DNA of 64,000 nucleotides from Luteimonas rhizosphaerae (GCF_002849595.1 NZ_NRQR01000008.1:186001-250000), one strand, 5' to 3'; positions 47,589 through 58,685 are shown, numbered from the stretch's first letter. Numbers and translations: made by a program. Notes: generated by a model from the sequence alone, not told the origin.

Positions 47589-47993
47589 TCAGGCGTCCGC
47601 GACCAGCGCGTCGTAGCCGCGGTTGCGGAACTGCAACATGCACCAGCCGTGGCCGAACGGATCGGCCAGCGCCACGATCCGGCCCCAGTCCGCGTCGCGG
47701 ATGTCGCCCTCGCGGTGCAGCCCCGCCGCTTCGGCCCTGGCCAGCGCGGCGTCGAGATCGTCGACCACCACGTCGAGATGCAGCGGGCACCAGTGGCGCC
47801 GGTAGTCGCGCGTCGCGCCGCCCGCGCCGGGCGTGCCGGCGGCCTTGCGCAGCAGGTAGATCGGCGCGGCCGCCCCGAGCAGTTCGACCACGCCGTCGCC
47901 GAGGCGGCGGCCGATGCGCAGGTCGAAGGCGTGCGTGTACAGGGCCTCGGCAGCGGCGAGATCGGGCACATCGAGGTTGATCAGCAACTGCAT
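47589..47993 (-). CDS. VOC-family (glyoxalase/bleomycin-resistance-like) protein
   Basis: 134-aa protein with two beta-alpha-beta-beta-beta modules (INLDVPDLAAAEALYTHAFDL; PLHLDVVVDDLDAALARAEAAGL and ADPFGHGWCMLQF). Start 47993. Several acidic and His residues could bind metal, but the classic glyoxalase ligand set is not obvious. It lies 36 bp after purB and 66 bp before roxA, on the same strand. Specific function unknown. Confidence 0.82.
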   Translation of the reverse strand: MQLLINLDVPDLAAAEALYTHAFDLRIGRRLGDGVVELLGAAAPIYLLRKAAGTPGAGGATRDYRRHWCPLHLDVVVDDLDAALARAEAAGLHREGDIRDADWGRIVALADPFGHGWCMLQFRNRGYDALVADA

Positions 47994-48028
47994 CGCCGCA
48001 CTCCCGTTGGCCCGATCACGGGCGGATG

Positions 48029-50961
<2,933 letters not shown>

Positions 50962-51019
50962 CCCGGACGTCGCGCGCGCCGCATCCCGCGCGGCGCGCCC
51001 GGGACCGATGCGTCGTGCG

Positions 51020-51726
51020 TCAGGGGCCGATGTCGTCCTGGCGCACGCCCTCGGCGCCCGATTCCTGGGCCGTGTCGTGTCCGTCGCTGCGACAGTCGTC
51101 GACGTCGGTCGCGTCCATCGTGGCGTAGGGCTGGAAGGCCGGCAGCGCGGCGGCGAGTGCCTGCTGCGAGGCGAGCAGCGGCGGCAGGCGGTCGCAGAGC
51201 TTGTCCGCTTCGGCTTCGATCTTCGCGCCCTCCGCTTCCATGCGTTTCTCGAAGTCTTCGGACTGCCCCGACAGCGCGCTGGCGATCGCGCCCTTCGCGG
51301 CCTCGGCGCCGAGCTGCGCGCCCTGGATGCCGATCGTGATACCGGCGTCCGCGATCGCGATGATGTTGGCGCGGTGCGCCAGCAGCAGCTCGCGCTGCGC
51401 GGCGTCGACCTGGATGGTGTCGCCGTCGACCAGAAAGTCCCCGGTCGGGCTGATCTCGGCCTTCGGCAGGCCGTCCGTGCGGCGGTCGTTGCCGCCGAAC
51501 CGGAAGCCGTTGACGTTCAGGCCGCCACTGCCGGTGCCGCCGACGCTGATGTTCTTCTCGGCCAGGTCCTCGCGCGCCGACTCCAGCGCGCGGCGGGTGG
51601 AGCGGGAAATGAAGCCTTCTTCCGCGGGCTCGGTGGCGGCGCATCGTCGCGGCCGCAGGCGGTCAGCGTGCCCGCGCAGGCGAGCAGCAGGGTCAGGGGG
51701 AGAACGCGGCGCGGCAGGATCTGCAT
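51020..51726 (-). pseudogene. DUF2884 (YggN-like) lipoprotein, frameshifted after the signal peptide
   Basis: Putative envelope protein of unknown function. From ATG 51726 the signal peptide and lipobox (TLLLACAGTLTAC) lead into GRDDAPP. The protein then continues in another frame from about 51640 (TEPAEEGFISRSTRRALESA) through DGLPKAEISPTGDFLVDGD, LLAHRANIIAIADAGI, EAEADKLCDRLPPLL and MDATDVDDC to TGA at 51020. The 707-bp span is one base short of a multiple of three, consistent with a 1-base loss in the GCCGCCACC tract. It resembles the protein at 52705-53370, including the two-Cys pattern (CDRLP/CDRMP and VDDC/ADDC). Last gene of the GntR operon. Confidence 0.78.
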
Positions 51727-51751
51727 GATCGGACTCCGGATCGGGGGCGGT

Positions 51752-52615
51752 TCAACGCTTGCGGGGGAGGGTGACGGTGCCGCGGACGTCCTGGGCGCTG
51801 ACGTCGCCGCTGCCTTTCGAGGCGAGGTCGAGATTGCCGCCGACCCCGCGCACGTCGAGATCGCCGGAGCCGATGGATTCCATGGCGACGTGGCCGGTGA
51901 CGTCGCGCAATTCGATGTCGCCCGAGCCCAGGCTGCCGATGCGCACGTCGCCGGCGACGCGCTGCGCACTGAAATCGCCGGAACCGACGCTGCCGACCTC
52001 GACCGGACCGCGCACGTCGCGGGCCGCGACATCGCCCGAGCCGATCGACAGCACCTTCAGCGCGCCGATGTCGTCGAGCGTGATGTCGCCCGAACCGACC
52101 TTGGCCGTGGTGCGCCCGGCAATGCCGCGCAGCTCGGCGTCGCCGGAACCGACATCGGCGCTCGCGGCCGCCACGCCGGTGACCCAGGCATCGCCGGAAC
52201 CGACGACGGCCTGCACCAGCACGCCCTCCGGCACCTGGCCGCGCAGGTCGAGATACGCGTAGTTGTCCGCGAACCAGCCCATGCTGCCCGAGGTCTCGCG
52301 GCGCAGATGCACGGTCAGGGTGTCGCCGGATTTCTCCTGCGACAGCACCAGGCGTTGCAGCAGGCCTGCCGACGACGCGCAGGCGCGGCCACGCAGGGTC
52401 GGGTCGGGCGAGGCGGCGCCGTCGACCCGCACCTTGCTCGCGCCGATCTCGAAGCGCACGGTGCGCACGCCGGCGAAATCGAGCGCCAGTTCCCGCGGGT
52501 CGGCATGCCGGCATGGCGGGCTGTCCTGGGCCTGCGCGGCCAGCGGCAGCGCGAGCGCGACAGCGAGAGCGAAGAGGACGGATACGGCGGCGAGGCGGGG
52601 CGGATGCAACGGCAT
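51752..52615 (-). CDS. Secreted GSGD-repeat beta-helix protein (DUF2807/DUF4097-like)
   Basis: 287-aa exported protein with signal peptide ending about residue 29 (LPLAAQAQ). The N-terminal half contains two cysteines and LALDFAGVRTVRFEIG. From about residue 138 it has eight GSGD units spaced 17-19 residues apart (GSGDAWVTG, GSGDAELRG, GSGDITLDD, and so on), the pattern of a right-handed beta-helix with one turn per repeat, as in DUF2807/DUF4097 'head domain' proteins. It is not an RTX repeat. It lies between two DUF2884-like genes in the GntR-ABC operon, so a periplasmic or surface role linked to that transporter is likely. Confidence 0.85.
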   Translation of the reverse strand: MPLHPPRLAAVSVLFALAVALALPLAAQAQDSPPCRHADPRELALDFAGVRTVRFEIGASKVRVDGAASPDPTLRGRACASSAGLLQRLVLSQEKSGDTLTVHLRRETSGSMGWFADNYAYLDLRGQVPEGVLVQAVVGSGDAWVTGVAAASADVGSGDAELRGIAGRTTAKVGSGDITLDDIGALKVLSIGSGDVAARDVRGPVEVGSVGSGDFSAQRVAGDVRIGSLGSGDIELRDVTGHVAMESIGSGDLDVRGVGGNLDLASKGSGDVSAQDVRGTVTLPRKR

Positions 52616-52704
52616 GTCGTCGGACTCCTTGTGATGGCGTTCCAGCGGGCGGTCCGCGCAGGGTGCAACGCGGGCGCCGGGCGCGGACGGCCGGGTGCGT
52701 GGGC

Positions 52705-53370
52705 TCAGCGGCGGGCGAATTCGCGGCGGACGTCGTCGCGGCAGTCGTCGGCGTCCTGCAGGTCCATCCGGGCGTAGGGCCGGAATTCCGGCAGGTCGCG
52801 CGCCAGCTGCTGCTGGGCCTCGTGCAGGGCCGGCATGCGGTCGCAGATCTTCGACACGCCCGGCGCCACGGTGGCCCGCACGCTGCGCTCGATGCGCCGC
52901 TCCAGGCTGCCGGTCATCGCGCCGACCATCAGCGAGAACACCCCGCGATCCACGGCGTCGACGGCTTCCAGTGCGGCGACCTCGCCGATGTCGATGCCCG
53001 TCCGGGCGATGTCGATGACCATGCGGCGGTAGGCGAGCAGCTGACGGCGCTGGCCGGCATCGATCGCGACGGCGCGGTCCTCGATCAGGAAGTCGCCGCG
53101 CGGCGTGATCTCGGCTTTCGGCAGGGGCGCGTCGTCGTTCGCCTTGCGACGTCCGTCGCGGCCGGTGCGCAGGCTGTTGCCGACGTCCAGGTTCTCGGTC
53201 TCGAGCTCGGCGCGGGCCGTGGCGAGATCGTCACGGATCTCCTGCCGGGCGTCGGCGAGATCGCGGCGGATCTCGCCGCGGACGCTGTCGTCGGCCGGAG
53301 GCGCGGACCACGCGGCGATCGGCAGGCACAGGGCGAGGGCGACGACGGGAAACAGGCGGGTGGCGCGCAT
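52705..53370 (-). CDS. DUF2884 (YggN-like) secreted protein
   Basis: 221-aa exported protein of unknown function; signal peptide ends near residue 22 (LPIAAWSA). Features shared with the lipoprotein at 51020-51726 are PLPKAEITPRGDFLIEDRAV, QRRQLLAYRRMVIDIARTGI, ICDRMPALHEAQQQLA and LQDADDC. The 20-70 region is highly charged and probably helical. It is the first envelope gene after the ABC permease, 42 bp downstream, and a likely duplicate of the lipoprotein gene. Confidence 0.82.
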   Translation of the reverse strand: MRATRLFPVVALALCLPIAAWSAPPADDSVRGEIRRDLADARQEIRDDLATARAELETENLDVGNSLRTGRDGRRKANDDAPLPKAEITPRGDFLIEDRAVAIDAGQRRQLLAYRRMVIDIARTGIDIGEVAALEAVDAVDRGVFSLMVGAMTGSLERRIERSVRATVAPGVSKICDRMPALHEAQQQLARDLPEFRPYARMDLQDADDCRDDVRREFARR

Positions 53371-53412
53371 GAGGGGATCTCCGGTTCGAAGGAGTGCGGG
53401 TTCGGGGGTGGA

Positions 53413-54459
53413 TCAGCCTTCTTCGCGCCAGCGGCGCAGACGCACGGCCAGCAGCAGCATCAGCACGCCGGCGACGATGCCGATCCACATCGACGGCGTC
53501 GCGAAGTTGGAATAGACCCCGTCGAGACTCAGCAGACGGGTGACTTCGTCGCCGCTGACGGAGGCGCGCGACAGGTCGGCGCCGGTCAGCGGCACGGTAC
53601 CCAGCAGCATCCGCGCGATCACGTTGCCCCACAGCCAGTGGCGCTCGAGGCCGATCAGCTGCAACAGGCCGGTCATGGAGCTGGCAACGCCGACCGCCAG
53701 CGGGACCAGCACCGCCCACAGGAATGGCTTGCTGCGGGCCCAGGCCGAACACAGCATCAGCCAGCCGACGGTCGGCAGGGCCCAGAAGGCGTAGACCGGA
53801 ATCGCGGCGAGCAGCTGCCCCGCGAGCAGGAACGCGCTGCCGTTGCCCCACAGCAGCGGCAGCGGGTTGGCGCCGTGCGCGGCCGCGGCGATGCTGATCG
53901 CAATCAGGAACAGCAGCATCGTCACGATGGCCATGCCGGTGGCGACGACCGGGATCACCAGCACCGCGGTGACCACCTTCGAGAGCACCGTGGCGCCATC
54001 GGAGATCGGCAGCGACTTCCAGAACAGCACGCTGCGGTCCTTGCGATCGTCGTACAGCGCGCCGAGGCAGTAGAAGAACGCGACGAAGATCATCACCAGG
54101 AAGGGCCAGCTCGAGGCCATGAACAGGGTGACGTAGAGGCCGTCGGCGAGCTGGCGCATGTCCTCGCTGGTGAGCTGGCGCACCAGCGTGCCCAGGTCGA
54201 GCCCGTTGATGGTCACCCCGTTGCGCTCGATGGTGTGGCCTTCGGCGACGGCGCGATGGGCGAAGACGATCGCCACGACCAGCAGGCCCAGCGACAGCAG
54301 CAGCGAGACCGCGCCGGCGATGGCCGGAGCCCAGAAGATGCCGCCCTTGTGCTCCCAGTATTCGCGGCGCAGCAGCAGGCGGAAGCGGTGGGTCGGATGC
54401 GCGGGCTTGGCGATGCGCGCGGGCGCGGGCATGTCGAGGCGTTCGGCGGGCGCGTTCAT
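53413..54459 (-). CDS. ABC-2-type permease
   Basis: 348-aa membrane protein with about six helices and a large periplasmic loop after the first (residues about 70-115). It begins with a cytoplasmic segment RFRLLLRREYWEHKGGIFWAP, shows FYCLGALYDDRKDRSVLFWKSLPISD typical of ABC-2 permeases, and ends LRRWREEG. The start overlaps the ATPase stop as ATGA. With the YtrA-type regulator and ATPase it forms an exporter-like unit of unknown substrate. Confidence 0.87.
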   Translation of the reverse strand: MNAPAERLDMPAPARIAKPAHPTHRFRLLLRREYWEHKGGIFWAPAIAGAVSLLLSLGLLVVAIVFAHRAVAEGHTIERNGVTINGLDLGTLVRQLTSEDMRQLADGLYVTLFMASSWPFLVMIFVAFFYCLGALYDDRKDRSVLFWKSLPISDGATVLSKVVTAVLVIPVVATGMAIVTMLLFLIAISIAAAAHGANPLPLLWGNGSAFLLAGQLLAAIPVYAFWALPTVGWLMLCSAWARSKPFLWAVLVPLAVGVASSMTGLLQLIGLERHWLWGNVIARMLLGTVPLTGADLSRASVSGDEVTRLLSLDGVYSNFATPSMWIGIVAGVLMLLLAVRLRRWREEG

Positions 54460-55297
54460 GCGTAGGTTCCTTTCATCGTGGCCACGAACAGGTCGGCCAG
54501 GCCCGGCGTGCGGGTCTCGCCGTAGGCCGTCAGGGTGGAGGCGGGGACGTTGTCGAACACCATCACGGTCTTGCCGAACGGCAGGGCGCGCTCGTCGATC
54601 GGCCGGTGGGCGCGGGCGGCCTCGAGCTGGTCGGCGTTGACCAGGACCTCGACGAAGCGCTCGCCGACGTCGTCCATCGGCGCATCGAGCACGATCTTGC
54701 CGTTCTGGATGAACAGCACGTCGGTGAGGATGTGTTCGATCTCCTCGACCTGGTGGGTCGTGACGATGATCGTCTTCTGAACTGCTTGCGGTAGAGGATG
54801 TCGAGGCCGAGCGTCGGCTCGTCGAGCACCAGCAGCTTGGCGTCGATCGCCATCACCAGGGCCAGGTGCAGCTGCACGATCATGCCCTTGGACATCTCGC
54901 GCACGCGCTGCTTGGGCGTCAGCTTCGTATTGGCCAGGAAGCGCTCGCAGCGGGCGCGGTCGAAGCGGGGATGCACGCCTTCGACGAAATCGATGGCATC
55001 GCGCACCCGCATCCAGCGCGGCAGCACGGCGACGTCGGCGATGAAGCAGACGTCGTGCATCAGCGCATCGCGTTCGGTGCGCGGGTCGCGGCCGAGGACC
55101 GAGAGCTCGCCGTCGAAGCGGATCAGGCCCAGCAGCGCCTTCAGCGCCGTGGTCTTGCCGGCGCCGTTGGGGCCGATCAGGCCGACGATGCGGCCGGCCG
55201 GCACGCTGAAGCTGGCGCCATCGAGCGCGCGGGCGCCTTTGTAGGTCTTGGCGAGGTTCCGGGCGGCGATGACCGGAGTGTCGAGGACGGCGTTCAT
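54456..55297 (-). pseudogene. ABC transporter ATP-binding protein, with a small frameshifting deletion
   Basis: ATPase partner of the ABC-2 permease. From ATG 55297 it shows Walker A LIGPNGAGKTTALKAL, signature-region REMSKGMIVQLHLALVMAI and Walker B LLVLDEPTLGLDILYRKQF. The frame is then lost near 54780 and resumes as QKTIIVTTHQVEEIEHILTD to the TGA at 54456. About 11-12 residues normally between these segments are missing and the 842-bp span is not a multiple of three, so roughly 34 bases are gone, leaving a short CAG repeat at the junction. The signature SKGM replaces the usual SGGQ, as in some YtrB-like ATPases. Start overlaps the GntR stop as ATGA. Confidence 0.85.
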
Positions 55298-55665
55298 TCG
55301 TTGGCTCCATTGCTGATGGACTGCAGCAGATCCCGGGTCGACAGCCCCAGGCGTTCGATACGTTCGACGACCTGCGGCCATTCGTCCTGCAGGAAGCGCT
55401 CGCGCTCGCTGGTGCGCAGCTTCTTCGAGGCTTCCTCGGTGACGAACATGCCCAGACCGCGGCGCTTCTCGACGAGGGCTTCGTCGGCCAGTTCCTGGTA
55501 GGCGCGCGACACGGTGATCGGGTTGAGCTGGTAGTCCGCGGCGACCTGGCGGACCGAAGGCAGGGCGTCGCCGGGCTTGAGGACGCCGTCGAGCATCATC
55601 GCGATGACGCGTTCCTTCAGCTGGCGGTAGATGGGAGCGCCGTCGCTCCATTCGATATTGGCCAT
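55294..55665 (-). CDS. GntR-family regulator, YtrA subfamily
   Basis: 123-aa regulator: GntR winged helix-turn-helix (residues about 8-75: APIYRQLKERVIAMMLDG, LPSVRQVAADYQLNPITVSRAY, EKRRGLGMFV) plus a short C-terminal helical dimerisation tail, the YtrA type that usually represses an ABC operon it belongs to. ATG 55665 is the conserved start (MANIEWSDGAPIYRQLK). The stop overlaps the ATPase start as ATGA. The operator at 55974-55997 is its likely binding site, implying autoregulation. Confidence 0.92.
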   Translation of the reverse strand: MANIEWSDGAPIYRQLKERVIAMMLDGVLKPGDALPSVRQVAADYQLNPITVSRAYQELADEALVEKRRGLGMFVTEEASKKLRTSERERFLQDEWPQVVERIERLGLSTRDLLQSISNGANE

Positions 55666-55669
55666 GGGC

Positions 55670-55948
55670 TCAGCTCCTGCCACCGGTGCCCCGCGAGAAC
55701 GAGAAGTAGGGCATCGCGATGGCGCTGCGGGCCCGCTTGCTGCGGCTGCGAGGCGGAGGGGCGTCGTGGTCGGCGGCGGCGCGGGTGGCGTCGCGCGTGG
55801 CAGGCACCAGGGCCGCGGCCTTGGCAGCGGCAGCGCGGGGCGCGGTCGCGTCCTGCGATACCGCCGCACCGGCGACGAGCAGGCCGGCGGCCAGCGCAAG
55901 GGCGGAGGCGGTGCGTGCGATGATCGGGAATTGGAGCCTGCGGTTCAT
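55670..55948 (-). CDS. Small secreted Ala/Arg-rich protein, first gene of the GntR operon
   Basis: 92-aa protein with a clear signal peptide (FPIIARTASALALAAGLLVAGAA, cleavage near residue 31) and an Ala-rich mature part ending in a basic Ser/Arg stretch. AGGA lies upstream of the ATG, and GntR starts 4 bp after its stop, so it is co-translated with the regulator. No family recognised. It stands directly behind the operator-bearing promoter. Confidence 0.65.
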   Translation of the reverse strand: MNRRLQFPIIARTASALALAAGLLVAGAAVSQDATAPRAAAAKAAALVPATRDATRAAADHDAPPPRSRSKRARSAIAMPYFSFSRGTGGRS

Positions 55949-55973
55949 GTGGACCGTCCTGCTCTAGTGGGTA

Positions 55974-56014
55974 GGTGTTGTAGGCAACTATAACACCACA
56001 GCGCCGGCTGTCAA
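55974..56014 (-). promoter_or_regulatory. Promoter and YtrA-type operator of the envelope ABC operon
   Basis: On the minus strand TTGACA (56009-56014) is followed after 16 bp by TATAGT (55987-55992), an excellent sigma-70 promoter. The palindrome GGTGTTGTAG-GCAA-CTATAACACC (55974-55997; 9 of 10 arm positions pair) covers the -10 and the start site. Arms with GTGTT...AACAC are the usual form of YtrA-subfamily operators. Repression by the GntR protein of this operon is the natural inference. Confidence 0.85.
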
Positions 56015-56079
56015 CACGGCGCTGCCTGCATTTCCACCCAACTGATGGCAGGGGTCCCGCGACCCCACGAGGAACGTCC

Positions 56080-56703
56080 ATGCGCCTGCTTCCGATCCTG
56101 TTCCTGGCCGCTGCGCTGCTGCCGGCCGCCGGCTCCGCCCAATCGCCAGGCGAGCCGCCTGCGCCTGCACCCGCTGCGACGCCCGGCGGGGCGCCGGTGC
56201 TGCTGGACCACAGCTTCCGTCCGCTCGCCGGCCGCGATCCCGTGGATCTGCAGCAGACCTATGGCGGCGACGTGCTGCTGGTCGTCAATACCGCCAGCAA
56301 GTGCGGGTTCACGCCGCAGTTCGAGGCGCTCGAAGCGCTGCATGCGCGCTACCACGCGCGCGGCTTCGCGGTGCTCGGCTTTCCGTCGGGCGACTTCAAG
56401 GAGCAGGAGTTCGAGGACGAGCAGGCGATCCAGGAATTTTGCACGCTGACCTACGGCGTGCAGTTCCCGATGTTCCAGCGCGTGCACGTGATCGGTCCCG
56501 ATGCGACGCCGCTCTACCGCCAGCTGGCCGAAGCGACGGGCCAGGCACCGCAGTGGAACTTCCACAAGTATCTGATCGGCCGCGACGGACGGGTGCTGGC
56601 GCAGTGGGGCAGCCGCACGACGCCGGATGATCCGGCGATCGTCGCCGCGATCGAAAGCGCGCTGGGCGCGAAGACGCCGAACAAGGCGCTCAGCCGGCGC
56701 TGA
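56080..56703 (+). CDS. Exported glutathione-peroxidase-family protein
   Basis: 207-aa thiol peroxidase with a signal peptide (ending about residue 20, AAGSAQS) and a Pro/Ala-rich linker. Peroxidatic Cys75 lies in VVNTASKCGFTPQFEAL. A likely resolving Cys121 sits 46 residues on, the same spacing as in BtuE-type thioredoxin-dependent enzymes. QWNFHKYLIG keeps the catalytic Trp/Asn. The usual catalytic Gln loop (FPCNQFGGQE) reads FPSGDFKEQE, so Asp replaces Gln. Its export suggests protection of the periplasm. It is divergent from the GntR operon. Confidence 0.88.
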   Translation: MRLLPILFLAAALLPAAGSAQSPGEPPAPAPAATPGGAPVLLDHSFRPLAGRDPVDLQQTYGGDVLLVVNTASKCGFTPQFEALEALHARYHARGFAVLGFPSGDFKEQEFEDEQAIQEFCTLTYGVQFPMFQRVHVIGPDATPLYRQLAEATGQAPQWNFHKYLIGRDGRVLAQWGSRTTPDDPAIVAAIESALGAKTPNKALSRR

Positions 56704-56823
56704 AGCGCAGTTGACTCGCGCCGGACGGCCCGGCGTGACGGCGATTGCCCCGTCCGGCCGTCGCCGCGACAATAGCCGGCTGTATCGCCACGAGCGGTAC
56801 GCCCCAAGCAGGAGAGCTTGCAG

Positions 56824-57759
56824 ATGGTGAAGACGTTGCGCGCCGGCCTGTTGCTGGCGTGGCTGGGTGCGGTCGCGGTGCTCGCCCCGGCTGCTGCACA
56901 GAGCCCGGTGACGGCCGATGCCGCGGCCCGCGACCGCACCAGTTACGTGGTCGGCATGGATGTCGGCCAGTCGCTGAAGCCGATCGGTCCGGACCTCGAC
57001 CTCGCCAGTTTCGAGCGCGCGATCGGGCATGCGCTGTCGGGTGGCGCGCCCTTGCTGACGCCGGAAGAAGGCCAGGCGATCTCGCGCGCGCTGACCCAGC
57101 GCATCGCCTTCCGCGGCGGTCGCCCGGTGCCGGGCCTGCCGCCGGGCAGCGAGCCGCCGGCCGTGGATCCGGCCCAGGTCGGCCTGCTGGTCGGCGCCGA
57201 CATGGGCCGCCAGCTCGCGTCGATGCGCGACGACCTTGACATCGCCGCGCTGGTCCGCGGCGTGCGGGCGATCGTCGAAGGCGGCACGCCGGAGATCGCC
57301 GAGACCGAGGTCGAGGGCATCCGCCAGTCCATGCAGGATCGCGCGCGTCTGCGCGCCGCGGGCGCCGCCGACGCCAACCGCCAGGCCGGTGCCGCGTTCC
57401 TCGCCGCGAACCGCGGCAAGCCGGGCGTGTTCGCGACCGCGTCGGGCATCCAGTACAGCGTCGAGAAGCAGGGGCTGGGTCCGCGTCCGCGCGCGACCGA
57501 CCGCGTGCGCGTGCACTACCGCGGCACGCTGCTCGACGGCACCGAGTTCGACAGTTCGTATGCGCGCAACGCGCCGGCGGTGTTCGGCCTCGGCGACGTC
57601 ATCGCCGGTTGGACCGAAGGCCTGCAGCTGATGCCGATCGGCGGCAAGTACCGCTTCTGGATTCCCGGCGACCTAGCCTACGGGCCGAAGGGCAGCCCGC
57701 CGAACATCCCGCCGAACTCCACCCTGATCTTCGATGTCGAACTGATCGACATCCTCTGA
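56824..57759 (+). CDS. Exported FKBP-type peptidyl-prolyl isomerase with duplicated N-domain
   Basis: 311-aa periplasmic foldase. ATG 56824 after AGGAGAG; signal peptide ends near residue 26 (APAAAQ). Two FKBP_N-like helical dimerisation segments occur in tandem: about 36-90 (SYVVGMDVGQSLKP...FERAIGHAL) and about 120-170 (VGLLVGADMGRQLAS...LVRGVRAIVEGG). The C-terminal FKBP domain (about 205-311) has VRVHYRGTLLDGTEFDSSY, GWTEGLQLMPIGGKYRFWIP and IPPNSTLIFDVELIDI. A second FKBP gene follows 76 bp downstream. Confidence 0.9.
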   Translation: MVKTLRAGLLLAWLGAVAVLAPAAAQSPVTADAAARDRTSYVVGMDVGQSLKPIGPDLDLASFERAIGHALSGGAPLLTPEEGQAISRALTQRIAFRGGRPVPGLPPGSEPPAVDPAQVGLLVGADMGRQLASMRDDLDIAALVRGVRAIVEGGTPEIAETEVEGIRQSMQDRARLRAAGAADANRQAGAAFLAANRGKPGVFATASGIQYSVEKQGLGPRPRATDRVRVHYRGTLLDGTEFDSSYARNAPAVFGLGDVIAGWTEGLQLMPIGGKYRFWIPGDLAYGPKGSPPNIPPNSTLIFDVELIDIL

Positions 57760-57835
57760 GTCCCGCCATCGATTTTCCCTCGTGACCGGGCCGTCCGCCC
57801 GCGCCGATTCCTTTCCTTTCCCGGAGCTGTTCCTG

Positions 57836-58621
57836 ATGAAGACATCCAAGCGTATCGCCCTGGCCGGCATGCTCGCCGTTTCCATGCCGCTGGCGATGAT
57901 CGCCTGCAAGCCGATCGACAAGGAGACCGGCAAGCCGGTCGAGGGCGCCGCGGGCGCCGACGCCGATGCCGAAGCGACGCCGGGCAACGAGATCGCCGGC
58001 CTCAACGGCGAGCGCGAGCAGATCAGCTACATCATCGGCAACCAGATGGGCGAACAGCTCAAGCAGATCAAGGACGAAGTCGATCTCAAGACGCTGACCC
58101 GCGCCATCGACGAGACCATGAACGACAAGGCCATCGAGATCAGCGACGAGCAGGCGATGGCGATCATGCAGTCCTTCGGCGAGCGCATGCAGGCCAAGCA
58201 GGTCGCCGAAATGGCGGAGAAGGGCAAGACCAACCTCGCCGAGAGCGATGCGTTCTTCGCCGAGAACACCGGCAAGGAAGGCGTGCAGACGACCGCATCG
58301 GGCCTGCAGTACAAGGTCATCACCGAAGGCACCGGCCCGAAGCCGGGCCCGAACGACACCGTGCGCGTGCACTACAAGGGCACGCTGCTCAACGGCGAGA
58401 CCTTCGACAGCTCCTACGATCGCGGCGAGCCGGCGCAGTTCGCGCTCAACCAGGTCGTGCCGGGCTGGCAGGAAGGCCTGCAGCTGATGTCGGTCGGCAG
58501 CAAGTACCAGCTGTGGATCCCCTCGAAGCTCGGCTACGGCGAGATGGGCACCGGCCCGATCGGCCCGAACCAGGCGCTGGTGTTCGAGGTCGAGCTGCAG
58601 GACATCGTGTCGGGCGAGTGA
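57836..58621 (+). CDS. Mip/FkpA-like FKBP peptidyl-prolyl isomerase lipoprotein
   Basis: 261-aa foldase with a lipobox-like signal (MPLAMIAC, Cys23), a short acidic linker, one N-terminal dimerisation domain (about 60-140: ISYIIGNQMGEQLKQI) and the FKBP catalytic domain (about 150-261: VRVHYKGTLLNGETFDSSYDRG, GWQEGLQLMSVGSKYQLWIP, NQALVFEVELQDI). ATG 57836 has GGAG upstream. Lipid anchoring would place it at the outer membrane like Mip of Legionella and Xanthomonas. Confidence 0.92.
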   Translation: MKTSKRIALAGMLAVSMPLAMIACKPIDKETGKPVEGAAGADADAEATPGNEIAGLNGEREQISYIIGNQMGEQLKQIKDEVDLKTLTRAIDETMNDKAIEISDEQAMAIMQSFGERMQAKQVAEMAEKGKTNLAESDAFFAENTGKEGVQTTASGLQYKVITEGTGPKPGPNDTVRVHYKGTLLNGETFDSSYDRGEPAQFALNQVVPGWQEGLQLMSVGSKYQLWIPSKLGYGEMGTGPIGPNQALVFEVELQDIVSGE

Positions 58622-58685
58622 TGCCCCGCACGTTCGACATGCCGCGCGCCTCCGGGTCGCGGCATCCGGACCAGGACAGGACCCG

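Noticed and set aside
51752..52205. GSGD repeats as an RTX calcium-binding toxin
   Set aside because: RTX repeats are nonapeptides GGxGxDxUx; here the period is 17-19 residues and no type I secretion genes are present.
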